From Ceratobasidium sp. AG-K (Eukaryota; Basidiomycota; Agaricomycetes; Cantharellales; Ceratobasidiaceae), in NCBI GenBank assembly GCA_037039685.1, contig JAWNGF010000004.1, positions 4,898,001 to 4,962,000 on the forward strand: DNA of 64,000 nucleotides, written 5' to 3'. The position numbers and the translations under genes were made by a program. Below, piece by piece: positions 1 through 11,864 of the stretch. Every line of letters begins with the position of its first letter. Positions within the stretch are counted from its first letter, which is position 1. The notes under the pieces are model-generated. The model saw only the letters and a list, made by a program, of their open reading frames with translations, did no database searches and was not told where the DNA came from.

Positions 1-1143
1 ACTTAATTTTTAAGTGCTTGTGCTTATGTCCGGTTTGTAGCAAACTCGGTCATGGGGCTCACGCTTCCTTGGGGCCTTGAGTGGGGAGAGCGGTATGTGC
101 TCTCCTTTGCCGATTCTCATGGTTTGTTCATTCGTTATTACTGGTGCTTAGAGGCGACATCCTTGCGACGTGAAATAGCCGGGCTACGTGCGCTTGAGAT
201 TGAAATGAGTAGAGAGCTCGATCATATGCGCGTCCGTCAGGTACGTTTCTCGACCGGGAGTATCTTACACTGCCATGTCTATCAGTCCATGATCACACAC
301 TAATTTAACACTAGGCCCGGATGCAGTTCTCCAAGACCCTTGGTGGGCGTATTTGGAACGCAGGAGGTTGGCTGTTTGGCGCATACTGTGCATTCCGGGT
401 TGCAAATGTATGGACGTATGATCATATCTGATAGACGCGTTACTGATAGGATTCCGTACGGCTATCTCGTCGACTAATCAGTCAGCAACCAACTTGCTCC
501 TCTTATCTCTCGGTCTTCGCGAATATCCGACATCCATACCTACAGATACGTGTGCACCCTCGGCTTCGTCGTCGTGTTCGGGGTTGTCAACAGCTGCGCC
601 GGACCTGATCAGCGGGGCACTCGGACTCTTGGTCTCACTAGTTCCTGGGATTCCGTTAGATCGCTCCGAAGCTAATCAAATCGCGCGGCAAATTAGTCTC
701 CTGCTTGTTGGCGGCATTGTACTCAGTAGCATTAGGGTTATACTTGTGGGGGTAGGCAAGGTATATGCATACCGATCTTGTCGAGAACTCGCTTCACTAA
801 CACGTATGTTCAGATTTTGCGGGTGACGAGTCGGTCAATCTTCACTTCACTGACGTTGCTCATTCTGGCTCAACTGATGGTAAGATGTGGTGACAAGTAG
901 GTAGAGACGCTGAACTAAACTTTCTTCCAGGGGACGTATCTCCTTTCTACACTTATTCAATTACGAACTTCGTTTCCTCCCTCCGTAACCCCAAATGAAG
1001 GGGATCCTACTGTTGTTCCGTCTTTGTTCTCAACCCTTCCGGTATTCGAAGTTTTTGGTTGGATTTTTGACGCCACATTCCTGGTTTCGGCATGTACAAC
1101 CATGTCATGGAGGTGGATCGAGGGGCGCATCCATGGAATGTAA
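1..1143 (+). CDS. GPR89 / Golgi pH regulator-type membrane protein, 3' part
   Basis: The 5' end lies outside the window. Joined exons give a helical segment rich in Arg/Glu/Leu (about 135-239), then KTLGGRIWNAGGWLFGAYC (about 329-400), then IARQISLLLVGGIVLSSIR (about 680-745), then, after an intron ending near 815, TSRSIFTSLTLLILAQLM, and after another intron GTYLLSTLIQLR and FEVFGWIFDATFLVSA. The TAA stop is at 1141-1143. This order of coiled segment followed by several C-terminal membrane helices matches the ABA_GPCR / Golgi pH regulator (GPR89, GPHR) family, multi-pass proteins of Golgi or ER membranes proposed to act as anion channels that keep lumenal pH. Introns of about 50-90 nt separate the exons. 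Family assignment is fairly sure; the physiological role is taken from the family. Confidence 0.75.
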
Positions 1144-1525
1144 GATAGTCAATTGTTGGCGTAGACTCGGTGCTCTGTCTCGACGATGATGGTAGACGAT
1201 TGAAACATGAAGACGAGTTCCGAAATCTGGATGGTGGAACGAATGGCTTGATATAAAACACGAACGTTAGCGCACAGGGGTTGTTAACGGCCTGTAAGCC
1301 GCATTGCTTCAATGCTTTGTACAATACTGGCATCAACGCTTCTTCTTCCAGGATGTTGAGAATCAAGTGTTAAGAACTAGACATTGGCATAAATGCCATG
1401 CTGGTAAGGATCTAAGGACTGGCCAAGATTTGCATTTTTAACTAGAATAAAGAGAAATGACAAAGAGAGTAGACCGCAAAGACGACAGAAAACCACTAAG
1501 AGAAAGGAGAGTCAAGGAAAGGAGC
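1144..1525. other. Intergenic, convergent gene ends
   Basis: This stretch lies between the stop of the GPR89-type gene and the stop of the minus-strand hydrolase, so it should hold two facing 3' UTRs. I see no conserved coding frame; the short frames crossing it have no recognisable domain. Confidence 0.5.
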
Positions 1526-3013
1526 CTAAAAACCATGGTTCTTCGCCCAGAAGAGGATGTTGGAGATGGTCTGGTCAGTGCCACGATGAGCAAAGAGCGC
1601 ATGACCAGCACCCAACGGGACGTAGCTCGAGAAGCTGGCGGCGTTGGGGTAGAATGACTTGGTGTCGTCAAGCAACGACTCGCCCCAGCCATTAACGGGC
1701 TTTTGTTGGCAGTCACCGCCACAGAAGATACTGTGGGTGCAAAATTAGCAATTTGACCTGGCATTTCCGGATGCTGCACTTACATGTCCTTCTGGCCAGT
1801 GACGACGTAGACGTGACCCTTGTAGTTGCTGGCAGGCTTGGACACAGGCTCAGCGATGGTCAAAAACTCACCCAGAGTGTGGGTTTGCTTGGTGTTATAC
1901 GCGAGATCGAAGGCACCTGAGTGGCGGTTCGTTAATCATGTATGCACTGAAAACAGACAGTTTACCCACCAGAGTCGTAAGCCCCTTCAGCAAAGAAGGC
2001 AAAGCGGTCAGCACTGGGGCTACCAGTCCCCAAATAGCTCCGGTCAGTCATGATGGTACTGCCAGAGGGGAGGAGTTGCCAGCGCCGGCGAGTGGCCATA
2101 TCGGGTTGGTCGTTGGCCAAAGTCTGCGCCCAAGCAGTGAAAGCCAAAGGAACGCTGACCATGGAAGGTGCATATCCGGTCAAGATGACGGCATCGAGAT
2201 CAGAGGGGTACTTGGCAGCAATACCAGTCAGCTGGATGCTAAATATACAATTAGTACAAGCTTCGAGCGTCTAGCCTAGACTACTTACGCCCCGAACGAG
2301 TGCCCAATACCAAGAATTTTGGAATACTGCCGGCTCCAGCGAGCCTTTTGAATCAGTTGGTGCAGTATCTCAACCTCAGTGCTCGACTGTACGACATTAA
2401 TCCCATCTGGTTTGTCAGACTGACCGACACCTACGTATCTTGTTAGCAATCGGAACAAAACGAGCAATGGGTTTGCTCACCGAGGCGGTCATAGGTCATG
2501 ACGGCATATCCTGCCTTGTTGGCAGCCTCGATGAAATTATATTCCTTCGAGTAGCCAAACTCCCAGTAGGAATGGTCAAAGTTGATACTATTCAACTAAT
2601 CAGACGAAGATCTCAAGAGCAATAAAAACAACATACCCATGAATTCCGACGATCAAGTTGCCGCCATCCTTCCATCCGTGGGGAAGGCAAGTTTGAGTCC
2701 AAATGTTGTAAGTACCCTCAACTCTCTTGCGAGAGGGACCGCCATTGGATGCAGGCATGACCTGTGAGGCAACGCTAGAACCGGTGCTCCAGAATTTGGC
2801 AAGGAATCCGGTCAGAGCGGCTTGGTTGGCGGGCTTTTGCATGTTGATCGCAGTCGTGTCGACTTGGACAGGGATTGGCACAAGCCCACTGGTACAAGTA
2901 CCGGAAGCTGACGGAGAACTGGCACGAGGGAAAGCCTTGGAACTGAAAGTAGGGGCTGCCGAAACAGCGGTCGCCAAAGTGATGCCGGCGACGAGCTTGG
3001 ATGAGAGTAGCAT
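1526..3013 (-). CDS. Secreted alpha/beta hydrolase
   Basis: The start at 3013 opens MLLSSKLVAGITLATAVSAA, a clear signal peptide. After splicing, the chain contains GNLIVGIHG (oxyanion-hole HG region), a segment ending MTYDRLG, then VGQSDKPDG, the nucleophile elbow GIGHSFGA (G-x-S-x-G type, nucleophile Ser), VILTGYAPS, VYVVTGQKD (acid-loop strand) and GAGHALFAHRG near the end (probable catalytic His). The chain ends FWAKNHGF at 1526. At least five introns of 45-65 nt interrupt it; one donor is at the GTAAGTG near 1788 on the minus strand. The fold is AB_hydrolase_1/6-like, of a type common as secreted proteins in basidiomycetes. The substrate cannot be read from the sequence; esterase or lactonase activity is possible. 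Confidence 0.75.
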
Positions 3014-3557
3014 GATTATAAAGTATAGAGTAGAGCGAGGGAGCGTCGGGTGCAGCAAGTGCGTACGAGAGAAAGAGAGGAAGAGGGGAATACTAATTCT
3101 GGCCGGCGCTGTATCATCCTTATACTCAAGTCGGCTAGGAGGTCGGTCTACCAAGATGGATCGAATGTGGAACGATCCGCAATACAAAAGCCAAATCCCG
3201 CGACAAAAATGGAGAAGCCCGACCCGACCCTACGATCAGTGGTCCAATCATGTCCATTTCTGGCAGCTTCGCGGCGGGAGAAGGCGGGCAAAGGCGGGAG
3301 AAGGCGGGAGAAGGCGGGCGAAGGCGCTCATGTGTGCTTCTAGCAGTCATGCCCGACAGCGAAGGTCATATTTTGATTAAATGTGACTTCCCACCCCCTA
3401 AATGATTTAGGAGACAATCACCTCTAAATTGTTTGAGCCACCGGAAGGCCTATCGTTGATGAAGCCGAGTCGCTTATCCATTGACCGAGTTCTACAAGTC
3501 ATTTATTCATTGATAATTAATCACATGGCTCAAGCCGTTCACGTGATCCAACGGCAT
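3014..3557. other. Intergenic upstream of the hydrolase, with minisatellite
   Basis: It contains the hydrolase promoter region, a GC-rich 10-bp minisatellite at 3271-3326, and the 3' flank of the THI5 gene. No coding frame is convincing. Confidence 0.45.
3271..3326. repeat. 10-bp minisatellite (AAGGCGGGAG)n
   Basis: About five and a half near-perfect copies of the decamer AAGGCGGGAG/CA/CG lie head to tail. Units vary only at the last one or two bases. There are no spacers, so it is not CRISPR-like. Confidence 0.85.
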
Positions 3558-5295
3558 TTAGTGGCCACTCAACACGCCGCCGTTCATGGCGATTTGCATC
3601 TGCCGGCGAGCGATGCGCTTCTGGTTCTCAATCGGGTCGGCCACCTCGTCCAGAAGGGGCCAGGAGAGGAACTCATTGGTCATGTTCGGGTGGAAGTTGT
3701 CCGATACGATACCAAGCCGCTTGGAGTAATTGGTGACCTATCGCAGGGTTGAAGTCATGGACGCGGCACCCATAGAGTGACGCACCTTTTTCCAATCACG
3801 AACAACATTAGCGGCGTCGCGAGACATATATGTAAATGAACTGTTCAGTTGCCCATCAGCATAACACCGAGTGCCGATATATTACCTACATACCGTTCGT
3901 AGATCTTCTCGTTCAGAGGTGTATTCATCACGGGCTTGAACTCGCAGAACGTGGCCCATGCAGCTTTGGGGTCGGCGAACATGTCATCAGTCGCCCGCTT
4001 GACGGCACGCATAAATGCGGCTGCCTCGGCCTTGCGGGTGCTCAAGAAGCCTAATCCATCAAGGGAATGCGACTTAGCAGCAAACTCAAAAAACATCCGA
4101 GCCACCTACTTTCGTTTCCTATTTGCCAGAGCAACGTTCAGTTAGTTATACTCCCGCATAGCGCGGGGACAAGACACTCCTTTCGCACGCATGAACGTGG
4201 TCAAGTTCCAACGGTCTCGGTCTCAGCCCGCCCGACGCGCCACCTCGGCCTGGCAAGAGTTTCTCGCCAAGCGGGTAGCGCAAGCAGACACCCGTGGTCT
4301 CGTGCTTCCACACTTTACACGAGCAAGAAATGTACTGTACCGGGATATCGCTGTTGCAAGAAGCCTCATGCGTGTGGACGAGCATCCGCCAGAAAACCTT
4401 ACCAATATAAAGAATAGAACTGGGGAGGGCTTTGTCAACAACCTACTCAGTCAGTATTCCGAGCGACTGACCAGAAACAGCAGCATCCCAGCTCCGCGAG
4501 CTCATCAATGCGAAGCATCTTGACGTCTGAAGTGGGACGTCCTTGAGCTTTGCACCACTCTTCAAGCTTTCAGGGATGGTATTAGTCAAACGCAATAAAT
4601 AACGAAGCATAACAAGACATACCTCACACATTTGGACGTTCTCCAGACCAATACCCGCATCAATAGTCCCTTCTTTGATAGCCCGAGATATATTCATGCC
4701 ACAGCGCACAGCTGTGTAGTCCTTTGGGGCGAGGCTGTAGTCTGAAAAATTGGTCCGTTGGTCCCCCAAATCGTCAGCCAGTAACATTGGAGCCACCTAC
4801 GTGTAGTGAGCTCATCGATCTGGATCTTTCCAAACTCGCCAACGTATCCAATGCGTTTTCCGCGCAACGAAGTAAAGTCTTCAGTGATGCCTGACCCCTC
4901 GAGGTATATGACCCCAGTGAACGGCTCGTCCAAGAGTGTACCAATAGAGGTGATGGGAAAGCCGCGGGCTTTGCCGGCGATAGTCTGGTTGGAAGATGAT
5001 TGGTTAGAATGCAGGACCAAACTGACCCAGAAACATACGTGGATCATAGCCTTGCATCCCATATCAATCTTGCCCGAACCGATTATCTCGGTAACATCCG
5101 AGGGATCGTTTGGTTCCAACAAAGCAACTTTGATGCCTTCGGCGGCGTAATAACCCTTCGCCTGGGCGAGGAAAATAGGCAAGTGGTATGGCGTGGCATG
5201 CCAGTTGAGAAGAAACGCTGTAGTTTTAAAATGGCAAGTAAGGGAAATGAGGCATCAGACAACGCGGCGCGCTCACTGATTTTATCAGTAGACAT
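3558..5295 (-). CDS. THI5: THI5/NMT1 4-amino-5-hydroxymethyl-2-methylpyrimidine phosphate synthase
   Basis: This enzyme makes HMP-P, the thiamine pyrimidine, from its own bound PLP and an active-site histidine (family knowledge). The start at 5295 gives MSTDKI, the family N-terminus; exon 1 is only 19 nt (5277-5295). Joined exons read [69 protein letters not shown] and DAGIG. Counting from the start, the PLP lysine and the donor histidine fall at residues 62 and 66, as in yeast. The iron-binding CCCFC motif is completed across a splice junction (TG at the exon end plus T). A 17-nt exon (4403-4419, SILYIG) and a 9-nt exon (4110-4118) flank a 284-nt intron holding a TPP riboswitch. The tail reads [28 protein letters not shown] and [12 protein letters not shown] is at 3558. 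It appears intact, about 340 aa. Confidence 0.93.
4170..4302 (-). promoter_or_regulatory. TPP riboswitch in an internal intron of THI5
   Basis: The 284-nt intron (4119-4402) is five times longer than its neighbours and holds, on the gene strand, the conserved thiamine pyrophosphate aptamer signature. CTGAGA is followed after about 15 nt by AACTTGACC, then the P5 helix ACG/CGT closing a TTCATG loop, then GCGAAAGGA. P4 pairs CTT with AAG, and an outer P1 pairs CGAGAC(C)AC (near 4294-4302) with GTGTCTTG (4170-4177). P3 is long, as is usual in fungi. Fungal TPP riboswitches sit in introns of thiamine genes and control splicing. Here TPP would be expected to change the joining of the tiny exons and so reduce active enzyme. 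Motif recognition is firm; the splicing effect is inference. Confidence 0.87.
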
Positions 5296-7574
5296 ATTGA
5301 AGTTGCGGAAATCGAGGCACTGAGATAAGTGAACGTCGTTGCTCATGGTTGCATGCTGAGCCCACTGCGGGATCTTATACCAGATACCCAACGACATCAA
5401 TCGATGTCGGAGTTTCTTGATTATTCGATGTCCTCTGTCGAACTATTCTTTGCCCCACCGTGAGACACTGATACGGGAGTTGATTTCAGCGCAAAATTGT
5501 CCACTAATGCTATCGACTACCTATATGCACTATTTTTAGTACTTCCAGGACGCATACAGCCTAAGTCACTCCGGCCGAGTGCCCGTCCGAAAAATCGACT
5601 TTTTGAACAATTTATTCTCACTTTGATTCGCTCGTATAGAGTACTCTATTACTCACAAGTAATATTGATTTGATCTCTTCGAAGTCTGGCGGATCCAGGG
5701 CGAAGCATCGTGCAATATCCGCTGAATGAGACCGTGTGAAGATGACGCGGATGTGGTTGGTTGATTTTCTTCCCCAGCGTGAGGCGAGGGATCCAAAATT
5801 CTGCGCATAGCAGACACAGGGGGCGTGGAATTCCTGGGAGCGAAGCATCTGGATACCACATGGACACGGAGGCTTTGCCATCATAGTACAAGGTGCTTTC
5901 ATGAGTAACTGAATAGCGAAGTCCAACTCGGGCATTAGAAAAACGGGTCGGCACAGCGCTGACAGGTCCACTAGACCTTTCTGGCTTTTCCAAGCGCTCA
6001 CAAGTAATAGTCAAGTAAGACCGGGAGGATCTACAAGCCATGAATTACTCGGCACCAGTCCCTTTAGCCCGAGTGGGTTCTGCAAGGTGGCGGGCCATTG
6101 AGTACAAAACGAAACGCTGTTGCCAGTTATATTCATGACCAGTTGTGTCACAGAGACCAGTAAAAGCTTCAGAGCACAGTGAGAAATGGATGCAACGAGC
6201 TAGTTGCTAGTCAATACCAAGGCCACCATAGGATTTAGTTCAAACTTGTTGGTCAAGGGGTCGTCGAGCACGGCTCCAACCAATCCTCAAATTCAGCAAT
6301 AAGTATATTTCGGCCCATGTAAAACTCGGGGGGATGGTACAAGGTTTGACCATCCCCACGCTGGGGTGTTTAACTGAGTTTCGGTGGCGATAACTAAGGC
6401 TTTGCGAGCGAGGACGCCACGCATGTGTATGTGGCGTTTGAATGCGCGTTTTCCGCTACGGATCGACCGTACCTGGACCTTTGGCTTAGTGTACATAATC
6501 GGCTATGGAATCAGACAATGATTGCCGTCAATGAGGACAACAAATCGGGCTACTGGATGTAGCCAATCGTATGCCCTCCAGCGCGAGCTTAAACAAGACT
6601 CCGCCTAAAGGTTTCTGAGTGACTCGATGCCTTGTGTAAGCTATATACCAGGATGGTGGTATGCAGCGGTACTGGACACAGGGATCATTGGTCGGGGAAC
6701 GTAGATGGACAGCATCGCTGAAATTATGATGGTAGGTCTCGAGGCCAGCAGGATTTAGCGTGTGGTTGACCAAACAACCTCTACTATCCATTAAATAAAG
6801 TTCGATGTTTACAAGCGAGGGAAACAATCAGGAAGGAGTGCTGCTTGGGAATTTCACACCATACCTTTCAATATAACGTCGAAGCATGAGGATCGGACAG
6901 AGGCATGACCGAGAATATTTGAAGAGATCAACCTAATATTTTTCAATGATCATCTTAGTCTCGGACAACTTGCTTGCCTCCTGACTTGACTATTGAATCC
7001 ACGGAACGTTTGGCACTCACGTTGCATACCCCAGCCCCGGGTGTTGAAAATCTGTTTGACTACCGCTACAGAAGCTATTATATGCTTTGATAAACTAGAG
7101 CATTTACAGTGCGTCATGGAATCGGCGCTGTACCAAGTATAATTCCACAAAGGGTAAATATACAATGATTTACTGAGCGTACCACGTGATGACGGTTGCC
7201 ACGAATGTGCCGCCGAGCGCTTCTGCTGCCCCACCCCATTTTTCACATGCCACCGGTACCGCCCAAATTTGAATCTGGTTGTTCACGTGAAGCACGAAGA
7301 TGGGTTCCATCTCGGGGCACATCAGCTCGAAACCAGCGCATCTGCTGCTATTGCTAACCATATCGCCCAGGGCTTTATCACTCCTATCCCAAGAGGACGC
7401 TCGGAGGACTTATTGTGCCACTTGATTGAAAGCCGCCAGACTAGCCTTTGTTTTGTGAGTTTGCAACTTGGCGGTTGTTCGGTTGAAAGAGATCAGCAGC
7501 TAAAGAAAATACATCAGTCCACGACACAGATAGAGATCCAGATATATCGAGCTCGTCGCTGATACTACGCAAAT
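5296..7574. other. Gene-poor stretch upstream of THI5
   Basis: It starts with the THI5 promoter. Minus-strand frames at 5618-6041 include plausible pieces (TLYYDGKASVSMWYPD; RVIFTRSHSADIARCFALDP), which could be exons of an unrecognised lineage-specific gene, but I cannot join them confidently or name a domain. From 6050 to 7500 I see no supported gene. The last 300 bases should be the promoter and 5' UTR of the RING-finger gene. Confidence 0.35.
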
Positions 7575-8948
7575 ATGGCTACATCGGCCACAGCGCCTTC
7601 TCCCTCTGAGAACAACACACATCTATTCAATCAGACGACGCGCCGAAAGTCTCCCCAACTTCGCATCGACATCACGACTCCATCGAATAAACCAGGTTTA
7701 TTATCAGAGTCCGGCACCCCTCCCGCTGGGGTTTGGTATCGGCCCGAGCTTCCAGAGGAGGATATTCCACTTAATCTGGGCGCGGAGACATCATGGGACG
7801 GCACGAGGAGAATTAGCGTGGCACAGGGTCGCCAGCGAAGCAATACAGTTGTTGGAGCAACTTTTGCTTCTTTGGGAACCTCACCATCCTCAATGACTGG
7901 ACTCGGGCTTTATTCTGGGGACGCGGAGGAGCCGCTTCAGCCGCCGCCGAATCCCGAAGGACTATCCAGTGCCTACGGATACGAACTACCTAGGGGCGCC
8001 GAGTTTGATGATGAACTTACACGGAGACTATTACGCGAAAAACGACATCTCACGGAGGAAGGGCGCTGGGTTGACGATGGTGACATTGGTAGCATTGTGT
8101 CCCGCCGAGCCGTCCCGGAGGACCAGAACGAAACCTCGTCTAACCTGTTATGTAACTTATGGTGAGACACTACTTGTCCCAGCTTGCATAAAACTTGTAT
8201 CACTGACAACTCATGTTTATTCTATTTTATTTCTCGTGATACGTGGCTATGTAATTCGCTCCCGTTGACTGCCCCTTGTTTGTTTGCCTCGTCCCGCGCG
8301 ATCCGCGCCTGGCACTAGTTTCCAAAACCTGGGCGACATGTGTTTCACTCGCTGCAAGCATATATTCTGTTCTTCGGATCTGGACGAGGTATGGTATCCA
8401 TGTATCAGAAATTATTAAACTAAACATTTTCCGTCTAGCACGTTCGTCGATCATTACGTCCTGAAACACTGGAGTTGGCGTGCCCAGCATGTGGGATAAC
8501 CTGCACCTACGGACGCGACGTGATTTCCGTGGCCACCGGTCGTCCTACAGGGCCCGCACTCCCTGTGGAAGAGCCAAACCGAGCCCTCGATATCCAATCG
8601 TCGTCGGCAAAGCGGCCATCACACCCCACACCTCCAGTCGCCCGCCCGCAGCCCGTATCATCCCAGCAAACAGGGTATCCACTCCCGAAATCAATCAAGC
8701 AACGAAGCATTGATCAGACAAAGAAAGGGAAAGCCTCACAGTTACCAAGCCCGCCTATTACGCCCGCACCATCGCTACCCACGTCACTCTATGAACAGCG
8801 GCTTGTTGCAGATAAATCCCGGCCGAATGTGGAGGATGACTTGTGGGCGGGATTGGTGGCGGCGATAGAGCGGGCATTAGGGGAGCAGTTTGGTCGTGTG
8901 TTTTCAGTACTCGCGCTCGCGCTGGTCCTCTGGGTTCTCGTCAAGTGA
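7575..8948 (+). CDS. RING-finger protein with C-terminal membrane anchor
   Basis: Exon 1 (7575-8161) encodes about 195 residues, mostly low-complexity Ser/Pro/Thr, ending NLLCNL and two bases of a Cys codon. Exon 2 (8319-8388) completes it: C-N-L-C, then 11 residues, then CKHIFC-S-S-D. Exon 3 (8439-8948) begins HVRRSLRPETLELACPACG. Together these give C-x2-C, C-x-H-x2-C, a D/H pair and C-x2-C, the ligand order of a RING finger closest in feel to the HEI10/Zip3 type (CSHIFC...CPAC). A Pro/Ser-rich linker follows. The last 20 residues include VFSVLALALVLWVLV, a membrane helix ending one residue before the stop, as in tail-anchored proteins. A ubiquitin or SUMO ligase is likely; the target is unknown. 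The 148-nt first intron is somewhat long, and the N-terminal 195 residues could instead belong to an alternative transcript. Confidence 0.6.
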
Positions 8949-9367
8949 GCACTGAGAGCCGAGATGTCCGTTTCGAATTTCAACTATTCATCTGGACTCG
9001 GTTAGAGGTTTGATCTGTTGTCTGTTTATTGCTCTCGCTACTTGCATCTCCCCCGTATGCTTTCCCTTTGGTACCACTCCCATGAACCACTCCCATGATT
9101 TCATTTCCCTGGCATTTCAACCTGTACGTATCGAACCTCTCAAGTAATCAGACCTCAACGTCTATTCCACAACTAGCAAGGACCTGCTATACACCAAGCA
9201 TTGGATCGACGCCACTTGTCCTGCCAAGTTCCAGCGATGCATTTCACATTCAATTCCCGATCGGTGAGGTAATCAATCTATCATGGGACCGCGCCCGTTC
9301 TCGGACCTCGACCACGACCTTTCTTCAGACTTTTTGCCATTGCCAGCCCACACGTTCACGTCTTACA
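8949..9367. other. Intergenic, promoter of glutaryl-CoA dehydrogenase
   Basis: This is the short gap between two plus-strand genes. I see no separate gene or strong motif in it. Confidence 0.4.
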
Positions 9368-11584
9368 ATGCAGCGAATTCTAAGAACATCGTTCTCTCGG
9401 CCGATCTCAAGCTTCGTCGCAACACAGCGTGCGGGAATGGCATCGTCGTCTAGTACGTACAAACCGATCGAATTCTGCTGCTGGAATCGCCAACCCATGC
9501 CTCTTTCTCTTCCTTCACCTAGAGTTTGCAAAGTTTGACTGGGAGGTACGCCGTCCCCATCAATACCCCTAACTATATTTCCCACATGTACTATTGTTCT
9601 TGCGCGCTACTGGGTAGGACCCCCTAAAACTCGATTCACTACTCACAGAAGAAGAACGGGCAATCCGGTAGGTGGCTCGAGGTTAATCCAACGCATGCAC
9701 TCACCTGCACGCGTTGCCCATCTTGCAGTGATACAGCACGCGACTATTGTCAGGTGTGTTTTTGTCTGGTCCGGCCGGCTTCGGTTCAAAGCCGGTCAGC
9801 TGACCCGCCTCGCGTGTCTAGGAGCACCTTCAACCACGCGTATTGGAAGCGTACCGCCATGAAGGTAATAACAACGGACAGATTTGTTTAGAATAACGAA
9901 TAACGCCCCCACATCAGATTTTGACCCTAAGATACTTTCCGAGATGGGGAAACTTGGCCTGCTAGGGGCCACGATCAAAGGATACGGGTGTGCCGGTGTG
10001 AGTAGTGTCGCATACGGATTGATTGCCCGTGAAGTCGAACGGTGAGTTTACGAATGCAACGGGGATAAATATGCAACCCTTGAGCCTGCCAATCAGAGTA
10101 GATTCGGGTTACCGATCGGCCATGTCCGTCCAATCCTCACTCGTCATGCATCCGATCAACGCATACGGTAGTCAGGAGCAGAAGGAGAAATATCTTCCTC
10201 AGCTAGGTACGATCACTACGAATTCCTCGTGACTCTAAATCAAGCCATCCACGCACCGCAGCATCGGGCGAACTGGTGGGCTGCTTTGGTCTGACTGAGC
10301 CTAATCATGGCTCCGATCCGTCCTCGATGGAAACAACCGCCGCCCAGGATGAAAACACCGGCGGATATGTGCTCAACGGAAGCAAGACCTGGATCTCTAA
10401 TTCCCCCGTCGCGTAAGTCCTGGCCCACCTTGTACATTCCAACTATCGTCTAATCGACCCCAGAGGGCTATTTGTTGTATGGGCTCGTTGTCTGTGGGAC
10501 AAGAAGATTCGTGGGTTTCTTATTGAAAAGGTGGGTCGTGGAGCTCCAGAAGCTTGACTATATGCGGTCCATCCGAATTCGCCGGTGGTGAGACAAGCGA
10601 TGCTACTTGGTGACGATTCGTAAAGATCTGGAGGACTCGCCTGCGGATCAGTGGTTGATCGAGTATTGGATTGGATTGAGTTTCCCAACGCCATTTGAAT
10701 GGGTACATCATGATTCGATGAACCCTTGTTTGTCCGCCGATGTGCACATCACTGGCGCTTAGTCTATGCGAACTGGCTGACAAGCGTGTTTTCAGGGCAC
10801 TCAGGGCCTTACTGCTCCCGCGATCAAAAACAAGTTGGCATTACGCGCGTCCATTACGGGATCGATTTTTATGGACAATGTAAAGATCTCCAAGGACGGA
10901 ATCCTACCGGGGGCTGAAGGCCTCGGAGGACCATTCGGATGCTTGAACAATGCTAGGTTCGTTGTCTTCGACAATATTTCCCTGGATTCTAACCTCGCGT
11001 AGGTTTGGCATTTCATGGGGTGTCATGGGAGCATTGGAAGACTGCGTCTACCGTGCTCGAGAATACGGCCTGGAACGGCACCAGTTTAAACGCCCACTTG
11101 CGAGCTTCCAGCTCGTGCAGAAGAAACTCGTAGACGCTCAAACCGAAATCACGCTCGGATTGTTTGCATCCTTGCAGGCTAGTCTGATAGGTTACGACAT
11201 GGGTGACGTGCATCAACTGACCTTGCTCGCTTAGGTCGGGCGTCTGAAAGATGCTGGGAACTGGTCGCCCGAAATGGTCAGCATGGTGAAACGTAATAAT
11301 TGTGGCAAGGCGTTGCAGCATTCACGCGTGGTTCTTGACATTTTGGGCGGCAACGCCTGTGCAGACGAGTAGGCGCAATTAGTCGCGAGTTGTGATTCTC
11401 AACTGACCCGAATAGGTACCACATTGCACGTCACGTCGCGAACCTCCAAGTCGCGAATACGTACGAAGGAACTCATGTACGCCACTTTTCTCGTTTGAGG
11501 CTCCCAACTAATTAGAACATTCAGGACATTCACGCACTAATTCTGGGCAAGGCCATGACAGGGCATCAGGCCTTCGTGAATTGA
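9368..11584 (+). CDS. Glutaryl-CoA dehydrogenase, mitochondrial
   Basis: FAD enzyme converting glutaryl-CoA to crotonyl-CoA in lysine/tryptophan breakdown. The start at 9368 opens [20 protein letters not shown], an Arg/Ser-rich mitochondrial targeting peptide without acids. Joined exons (about twelve) read [186 protein letters not shown] and [17 protein letters not shown]. The last contains the catalytic Glu. GYGCAG and the [16 protein letters not shown] stretch separate this family from other acyl-CoA dehydrogenases. Most introns are about 50-60 nt; the one before GTQGLTAP is about 265 nt. Stop TGA ends at 11584. It appears complete. Confidence 0.94.
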
Positions 11585-11864
11585 GATCCGGAGCCACAGC
11601 TGACAGCTGGCGTTCGATGTGATTATTCCATGTAATTACGGGGCTTGAATTGGATTGTTCGGAGTCGGGGGTTTTTGGCGCTTATAACTAGACACTGCCA
11701 CCGACGCCGCATTCGACAGGTACGGCGCCACCGGCGCCACGCGGGGGCTACCATGCCGGCCAAAACCAAGAACCAACCAACTGGTGGTTTTCAGGTCTGA
11801 AATACACATCGAGGACATCGACACCGATAGGCTCTGATCAATCACCTGAACTGCGCATGCGCTC
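11585..11864. other. 3' flank of glutaryl-CoA dehydrogenase gene
   Basis: It includes a short GC-rich stretch with GCCACCGACGCC/GGCGCCACCGGCGCC repeats near 11697-11740. No gene is seen. Confidence 0.35.

Noticed and set aside
11640..11760. GC-rich GCC/GGC repeats as a possible terminator hairpin or CpG element
   Set aside because: Too short and irregular to assign; eukaryotic genes do not use such terminators.
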